Shown here one piece after another: positions 24,880 through 28,885 of a stretch of DNA of 28,885 bases. The notes under the pieces were generated by a model. That model worked only from the letters and a program-made list of their open reading frames with translations, did not search any database and was not told the origin of the DNA. Each line of letters opens with the position of its first letter. Positions within the stretch are counted from its first letter, which is position 1. The stretch comes from an uncultured Sutterella sp. (lineage in GTDB: Bacteria > Pseudomonadota > Gammaproteobacteria > Burkholderiales > Burkholderiaceae_F). The stretch is taken from positions 1-28,885 of the forward strand of contig CALESB010000034.1 in NCBI GenBank assembly GCA_937906995.1. Direction: 5' to 3'. The position numbers and the translations under genes are program-made.

Positions 24880-25578
24880 CTAAAACAATACGCCTGACTT
24901 TTGATTACTTTCAGCTTGACGACGTTGAGCTTCTTCTCGTTCACGACGCTCTTTTTCATAGCGTGCTTGGCGCTCTTGACGGTCCGCCTTTCGTTTAGCG
25001 GCCTCTTTAGCTAACTTTTCTTTGCGAGCCTCGTTTTCAATTTGCTTCGCGTTAAATGCCTCTACATTAGCTTGCTCTTGAAGCTTGCGCTCTTCTTGTA
25101 CTTTGAGTTTTTTATTACTCTTAGCAATCTTTTCTGAAATATCTCCTCGTTTTTGAGGCATCAGATCCCGTCCAACACTCGACTTTTTCTTTTTTTCTTG
25201 TGTTGTAAAAATTCTGATTTGATGATCAGCCGTCCGAACTAATTGGTTAGCAAGTCGCTCACGTTCTCTTAAAACCTTTTCTACCTTGCCCATGCACTGA
25301 TTAACCAAAAGCTTCTCATTACACAGGGCTTTTTGGTGTAGACGAATTTTTTGACAACGCTTTAACTCTTCCTGCGCCACTCGTTTAGCTTCTTCTGCCT
25401 CAGGTTTCGTCTTAAAAGTTGGATTCGTGTAGCGAGGAGCTAAGGGGCTTGGTGCCACCTCACCGGCCTTCCAACCCAAGTCCTCTGCTGAGCGAGCAGA
25501 GGGAGCTACGAAAGGTTGAGCACAAACAGAACCAACAAAAGATAAAAGTATTAAAGAGGCAAAAAAAGATGACTTCAT
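24880..25578 (-). CDS. Secreted Lys/Arg/Glu-rich coiled-coil protein of unknown function
   Basis: A 232-residue protein beginning with a signal peptide (MKSSFFASLILLSFVGSVCA, cleavage before QPF). I prefer this ATG at 25578 to an upstream GTG at 25641, which would place 21 extra residues before the signal peptide, though no good ribosome binding site is seen for either. After a Pro-rich start comes a segment with three cysteines, 'LKRCQKIRLHQKALCNEK' and 'VNQCMGKVEKVLRERERL', resembling a widespread uncharacterised Burkholderiales protein. The C-terminal half (about 120-225) is highly charged, predicted helical coiled coil. Function unknown. It heads an operon with two helicases, which is odd for an exported protein. 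Confidence 0.72.
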   Translation of the reverse strand: MKSSFFASLILLSFVGSVCAQPFVAPSARSAEDLGWKAGEVAPSPLAPRYTNPTFKTKPEAEEAKRVAQEELKRCQKIRLHQKALCNEKLLVNQCMGKVEKVLRERERLANQLVRTADHQIRIFTTQEKKKKSSVGRDLMPQKRGDISEKIAKSNKKLKVQEERKLQEQANVEAFNAKQIENEARKEKLAKEAAKRKADRQERQARYEKERREREEAQRRQAESNQKSGVLF

Positions 25579-25666
25579 TTCTACAAAGCAAAGGACGTTA
25601 CGAAACAGTTTGATTTTAAAGTAGAGGGGGTAAAAAATCACCTATAAATATTGACAACTTCCGCAA

Positions 25667-25689
25667 GTTCGAATCTCACCTCCTCCACC
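25667..25689 (+). other. tRNA/tmRNA 3'-end-like fragment (relic or attachment-site half)
   Basis: The string fits the 3' end of a tRNA base by base: G at position 53, T-loop TTCGAAT (25668-25674), five-base 3' T-stem CTCAC, seven-base 3' acceptor strand CTCCTCC, discriminator A (25687), then CC. The third base of CCA is C. The sequence to its left does not fold as a tRNA: the 5' T-stem would be GCAAG instead of GTGAG, and no GGAGGAG-type acceptor strand lies within 100 bases upstream. It is therefore a fragment, not a working tRNA gene. Chance is not excluded. Confidence 0.45.
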
Positions 25690-25737
25690 CGCACGTTAAA
25701 TTAAATCAGCATTCTCCCTAAGAAGTCTTAACGAAGC

Positions 25738-25767
25738 TTGGTTGTCCAAGTCATTCAACTCTATAAT
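25738..25767 (+). promoter_or_regulatory. Candidate promoter of malate dehydrogenase
   Basis: A consensus -10 box TATAAT (25762-25767) is preceded by TTGGTT (25738-25743) with an 18-base spacer. The -10 box lies 32 bases before the ATG at 25800. Confidence 0.55.
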
Positions 25768-25799
25768 TGGAAAATCTTTCTATTCTCTGGACATAAATC

Positions 25800-26783
25800 A
25801 TGACAGCTCCGATTCGTATTGCGATTACTGGACCTTGTGGCAATATTGGCTACTCCTTGCTTTTCCGCATTGCTTCTGGACAACTCTTTGGTCCGGAACA
25901 ACCGATTGAATTGCGTTTACTTGCTCGTAATACGCCCGAGAGTCAACAACGCCTAAAGGGCACTATGATGGAATTGTCCGATTGTGCATTTCCTACGTTA
26001 GCAGAAATGTCTGCACACACAGATGAAAAGTCTCTTTTTGATGGCGCTCATTGTGTTTTCATGATTGGTGCAATGCCACGTAAGGACGGCATGGATCGCG
26101 CTGATCTATTACGAGCCAATGGTGAAATATTCCAACGCCAGGGCAGAGCCTTAAATGAACGTGCCGATCGCAATGTTCGTGTTTTAGTTGTAGGCAACCC
26201 TTGCAATACCAATACCTTGATTGCCATGCGTAATGCTCCTGATCTAAAAGAAGAATGCTTCTCTGCATTAATGCGTTTAGATCAAAACCGCGCTATGGCT
26301 CGTGTCGCCGAAAAGCTTGAAGTTCCCGTCTCTGGTGTAGAACAACTTTTTGTTTGGGGCAATCATAGCAACACTATGTACCCCGATCTTCGCTTCTTAC
26401 GGTACAACAACAAACGAGTAACGGGCGCTTGGGATGCTGCATGGGAGGAAGAGTTTGTGAAAAATGTCGCAACTCGAGGCGGTCAAATAATTAAAGCTCG
26501 TGGCGCTTCCTCTGCTGCATCTGCCGCATCTGCTGCTATTGATCATATGCGCGACTGGATCATGGGTAGTAACGGTCGCATGGTCACCATGGCAGTCGCA
26601 TCTGATGGCAGTTATGGCATTCCAAAGGGCTTAGTTTTTGGTTTCCCCTGTTTCTGTCCTGGTAATGCAGACTATAAAATTATTGGTGACTTGCCTCTCA
26701 CATCAGAGGTTCGTCGCCGCTTGTTCATCACTCAAAATGAATTAATTGATGAAGCTCGCGCAGTTGGTGACCTTTTACGATGA
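25800..26783 (+). CDS. mdh: Malate dehydrogenase with altered cofactor site
   Basis: Cytoplasmic enzyme of 327 residues interconverting malate and oxaloacetate, of the betaproteobacterial/cytosolic type. The dinucleotide loop is G11-x2-G14-x2-G17. Substrate arginines are R94 and R100 ('PRKDGMDRADLL'), with D161 and R164 in 'LDQNRAMA' and catalytic H189 in 'VWGNHSNTMYPD'. 'KARGASSAASAASAAIDHM' is typical. The unusual point is at the end of the second strand: the normal acidic 'LLD/LLE' that binds the NAD ribose reads 'LLARNTPES' (A42-R43), which hints at NADP(H) use or relaxed specificity. It starts after a good -10 box and overlaps the PIN-domain gene by four bases. Confidence 0.92.
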   Translation: MTAPIRIAITGPCGNIGYSLLFRIASGQLFGPEQPIELRLLARNTPESQQRLKGTMMELSDCAFPTLAEMSAHTDEKSLFDGAHCVFMIGAMPRKDGMDRADLLRANGEIFQRQGRALNERADRNVRVLVVGNPCNTNTLIAMRNAPDLKEECFSALMRLDQNRAMARVAEKLEVPVSGVEQLFVWGNHSNTMYPDLRFLRYNNKRVTGAWDAAWEEEFVKNVATRGGQIIKARGASSAASAASAAIDHMRDWIMGSNGRMVTMAVASDGSYGIPKGLVFGFPCFCPGNADYKIIGDLPLTSEVRRRLFITQNELIDEARAVGDLLR

Positions 26784-27295
26784 ATAGCGAGCAAAAAGCA
26801 AACTATATAAAGCTACTTCAACAGACGCCTCAAATTCCCTTTGAGGCGTCTTGCTCTCATATTTCTATATTTTGCGTTCTTGATACCAATGTACTCATGG
26901 ATCTTTGGGTATTTAAAGATCGTAAAGTCTCCCCAATTGCAAAAGCTTTAGAAGACGGATCAATTCAACTTATTGGTCACGCAGAAACGTTTTGTGAACT
27001 CGCGGATGTTTTATCGCGAAAAATGTTTAATTTGAGTGATGATGAACAAAAAAATATTTTAAATCTTTGGATTAAGAACTCCCAAATTATTAACGCCCCT
27101 CTGCCAGAAGAGCGTTTCTGCCGCGATGGTGATGATGATAAGTTTTTCGCACTGGCTCGCCTTTCCCAAGCGATGTATTTAGTCAGCAAAGATAAAAAGG
27201 TCCTGAAAGCTCGAGGTAAAGCAAAAAAATTTGGCACTCAAGTCGTTAAGGTTGAGGAGTTTTGTTCAATCCTCGTACAAAATCAAAGAAAATAA
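26780..27295 (+). CDS. PIN-domain nuclease, COG1569-like (putative toxin-type)
   Basis: 171-residue PIN-domain protein. Acidic metal-binding residues are visible: D35 and D41 in 'VLDTNVLMDLW', E73 in 'ETFCELADVL', the 'CRDGDDDKFFALA' cluster (D116-D120) and D138 in 'VSKDKKVL'. This pattern is that of the family annotated as toxin-antitoxin toxins of COG1569, presumably a metal-dependent RNase. No antitoxin-like gene lies beside it. The ATG at 26780 overlaps the mdh stop (ATGA), but the PIN fold would normally begin near residue 30. The first 28 residues are atypical and are partly encoded by a strong hairpin, so the true start could lie downstream at a non-ATG codon. Confidence 0.82.
   Translation: MNSEQKANYIKLLQQTPQIPFEASCSHISIFCVLDTNVLMDLWVFKDRKVSPIAKALEDGSIQLIGHAETFCELADVLSRKMFNLSDDEQKNILNLWIKNSQIINAPLPEERFCRDGDDDKFFALARLSQAMYLVSKDKKVLKARGKAKKFGTQVVKVEEFCSILVQNQRK
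26823..26851 (+). terminator. Strong hairpin at the mdh/PIN junction, terminator-like
   Basis: Perfect 12-bp GC-rich arms AGACGCCTCAAA (26823-26834) and TTTGAGGCGTCT (26840-26851) with a 5-base loop, 40 bases past the mdh stop and inside the 5' end of the PIN-domain frame. What follows is T-rich but lacks a clean T run, so it may be a partial terminator, an attenuator or a stabilising 3' end for mdh mRNA. Confidence 0.6.
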
Positions 27296-27364
27296 GCACT
27301 ATTCCCATCTTGTTATTGACCCATACTCCTGCCACACTAGAGAAAAATCACTGGGGAAATAACC

Positions 27365-28648
27365 ATGATGCAACGACTCTACAAAGGCCCTGCACTCACC
27401 GCTGAAATTATCGAAAAACGAATTAGAGAACTTAATTGGGAGCTGCATGCCATTGCTCAATGGCGAAAACCCAATCCACAAGCAAACTGGCATGTATTAG
27501 TAAAAGATAATATTTGCATCGATGGACTAAGAGCTACTGCGGGTTCTATGGCTTTCAAAGCCCTCAAAAATGAGGGAGATGCCTTTTGTATTCAAAAACT
27601 TCGCTCCAAGGGAGTTCACCCATTTGGTAAAACAACAATGAGCGAAATGGCGGGTTTCGTTAGCACAACAATGCCAATGGGCTATTCTGAACTAGGCGGC
27701 CAAGGAATCAATCCTATCAGTGAACGCTTGACTCCAGGCGGCTCTAGCTCAGGCTCCGCAATTGCTGTTGCAGCTGGCTTTTGCGATGCTGCAGTAGGTA
27801 CGGAAACACATGGAAGTATCATTTTCCCGGCACTAGCATGCGGCGTTGTTGGTGCAAAGCCAACAGTCGGGCTAATTTCAAGAACAGGTATTGTTCCAAT
27901 TTCTCACTCTTTAGATACACCTGGCGCCCTAGCTCGAAATGTTGAAGATGCAGCTCGGCTACTTTCATATATGGCTGGGCCTGATTTAGAAGATCCTATG
28001 ACAGATCACTGTCCGCAAGATTTTGACTTGCTCTCCGTTCTTGGCGAAGAAAAAACACCAATACGTATTGCATTGCTTATACCTAACGAAGGGTTCGATC
28101 TAGAACAAAAGTCTTGCCTTAAACAACTAATCCGTTGTTGCAAGGAAGTGAATATAAAAATTGTAGAAGTACCACTTAAAATGATAGATACCCATTACAA
28201 ATGTATTTCTTCAACAGAAATTCAAAATGATATGAACCAGTTTCTTGCTCGATGGGGTAATGGCCAAACCCCTTCAACCTTCAAAGAGCTTGTTCAGTTT
28301 TATCGCATGAGGGATCAACATCACCCATACGGAATTAACCGATTAGAAGATGCGCTAACATATGACCCCAATTTAGATAATCCACTCTATCAGAAAGCCA
28401 TCAAAGAAGGTCCTGCCAACTGTCGTCAGGCAATAAATGATGTTCTATATAGCGCTACAGCTGATGCAATTATGGCCATTAGTTTTATTCCATGGTGGGC
28501 TGTGGGCCAGGCTCCTTACATAGCACTACCGATTGGGCAACGTCAAAACAAAGAGATCATCGGTATTACAATTGGCGCCCGACAATGGGAGGATCGAAAA
28601 GTCTTTGACATAGCTAGACGTATTGAAATGGCTTTACAAGAATCTTAA
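27365..28648 (+). CDS. Amidase signature enzyme, peptide-amidase-like
   Basis: Enzyme of 427 residues in the amidase signature family, with the Ser-cisSer-Lys triad: K47 in 'VLVKDNI', S127 in 'TPGGSSSGSA' and nucleophile S151 in 'GTETHGSIIFPA' (24 residues after S127, as in the family). The 'GTETxGSI...KPTVGLISR.GIVPIS.S.DTPG' block closely resembles bacterial peptide amidase (Pam) rather than GatA. It is shorter than Pam (about 500). It hydrolyses some amide bond; the substrate is unknown. No signal peptide is seen, so it is probably cytoplasmic. The ATG at 27365 follows TGGGGAAA; the next codon is also ATG. A terminator follows the stop. Confidence 0.88.
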   Translation: MMQRLYKGPALTAEIIEKRIRELNWELHAIAQWRKPNPQANWHVLVKDNICIDGLRATAGSMAFKALKNEGDAFCIQKLRSKGVHPFGKTTMSEMAGFVSTTMPMGYSELGGQGINPISERLTPGGSSSGSAIAVAAGFCDAAVGTETHGSIIFPALACGVVGAKPTVGLISRTGIVPISHSLDTPGALARNVEDAARLLSYMAGPDLEDPMTDHCPQDFDLLSVLGEEKTPIRIALLIPNEGFDLEQKSCLKQLIRCCKEVNIKIVEVPLKMIDTHYKCISSTEIQNDMNQFLARWGNGQTPSTFKELVQFYRMRDQHHPYGINRLEDALTYDPNLDNPLYQKAIKEGPANCRQAINDVLYSATADAIMAISFIPWWAVGQAPYIALPIGQRQNKEIIGITIGARQWEDRKVFDIARRIEMALQES

Positions 28649-28658
28649 GCTCAAAATT

Positions 28659-28696
28659 AAAAGCGATGCTAAATGTCAAAATCTAGCATCGCTTTT
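28659..28696. terminator. Bidirectional terminator between the amidase gene and the right-edge genes
   Basis: Perfect 13-bp arms AAAAGCGATGCTA (28659-28671) and TAGCATCGCTTTT (28684-28696) with a 12-base loop. T residues end the plus-strand stem; on minus the stem runs into TTTTAATTTT. Convergent coding regions end on both sides. Confidence 0.85.
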
Positions 28697-28718
28697 GCTC
28701 AAATTGGGATGGCGTTGA

Positions 28719-28814
28719 CTATAGGCGAATAAAAGCCACCAAAAGTTGAATAGCAACACACAAGATCATGATGCAAAGGCCCACCATAATCGCTACCTGC
28801 ATAACTTTTTTCAT
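28719..28814 (-). CDS. 31-residue single-span membrane peptide
   Basis: Small frame starting MKKVMQVAIMVGLCIMILC and continuing hydrophobic, ending Ala-Phe-Ile-Arg-Leu before TAG. It would form one membrane helix with a basic N-terminus. Its ATG overlaps the stop of the upstream frame by four bases (ATGA), the usual sign of translational coupling, and its stop is 22 bases from a terminator. No separate ribosome binding site is visible. I do not recognise it. Its size alone makes chance possible. Confidence 0.5.
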   Translation of the reverse strand: MKKVMQVAIMVGLCIMILCVAIQLLVAFIRL

Positions 28815-28885
28815 AGATATTTGGGCACGAAAACCTCTGTCTTTAGACAGGGGAGGAAGCGCTGTTCTCCATTCTCAATTCGGTT
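28811..28885 (-). CDS. C-terminal end of an unidentified protein (partial, runs off the right edge)
   Basis: The minus-strand frame entering from the right edge is open for 24 codons and ends at TGA (28811-28813), inside the start of the 31-residue peptide gene. The visible end includes Glu-Gln-Arg-Phe-Leu-Pro-Cys-Leu-Lys and finishes Val-Pro-Lys-Tyr-Leu. The other two minus frames close within this stretch. It is too short to assign. Confidence 0.45.
   Translation of the reverse strand, partial: NRIENGEQRFLPCLKTEVFVPKYL

Noticed and set aside
25600..25690. A complete tRNA gene ending at 25689
   Set aside because: No matching 5' acceptor strand, D-arm or anticodon arm could be found; only the 3' end fits.
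26780..27295. A full toxin-antitoxin module
   Set aside because: Only the PIN-domain member is present; both neighbours are ordinary enzyme genes.
1..28885. CRISPR array, insertion sequence or prophage
   Set aside because: No spaced direct repeats, transposase, integrase or phage genes were seen on reading the window.

Overview
The window reads as a chromosomal segment of a fairly AT-rich betaproteobacterium, most likely order Burkholderiales (a host-associated lineage such as Sutterellaceae would fit, but that is inference). The grounds are an OmpR/EnvZ pair of the proteobacterial type, a BamD lipoprotein gene divergent from rluD-pgeF, ispD-ispF divergent from mfd, and a 327-residue malate dehydrogenase of the betaproteobacterial kind. 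Nearly all DNA is coding, genes are tightly packed with 1-, 4- and 7-base overlaps, and operon ends carry clear intrinsic terminators. No rRNA, intact tRNA, insertion sequence, integrase or CRISPR array was found.

Left part (1-5402): the start of an unidentified minus-strand gene; a minus-strand periplasmic DUF3106-like protein with its own terminator; ompR-envZ on plus; then a minus-strand cluster of a DMT/EamA transporter, ispD and ispF. envZ and ispF converge four bases apart and share a terminator hairpin lying inside the ispF coding end.

Centre (5451-13786): mfd on plus, followed by a four-gene export cassette: TolC-like outer membrane protein, HlyD-type membrane fusion protein and two ABC-2 permeases. 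No ATPase gene lies in it or anywhere else in the window. The cassette ends at a perfect 15-bp-arm terminator. Next comes a minus-strand run rluD-pgeF-rimO-mtgA (13796-17651), joining ribosome modification with peptidoglycan editing and synthesis, with bamD diverging from it at 17753. A monocistronic nitroreductase follows.

Right part (19289-28885): a minus-strand operon of a periplasmic coiled-coil protein, a YoaA/DinG-type Fe-S helicase and a large protein fusing a SWIM zinc finger to a SWI2/SNF2 motor. The spacer before malate dehydrogenase holds a 3'-tRNA-like fragment. Malate dehydrogenase lacks the usual NAD-selecting acidic residue and overlaps a PIN-domain nuclease gene whose 5' end contains a strong hairpin. 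A peptide-amidase-like amidase follows. At the right edge is the tail of an unidentified minus-strand gene, translationally coupled to a 31-residue membrane peptide.

Most of the window is core housekeeping. The points most worth attention are the ATPase-less tripartite exporter, the altered malate dehydrogenase cofactor site, the SWIM-SNF2 fusion paired with a YoaA-like helicase, and the tRNA-end relic.
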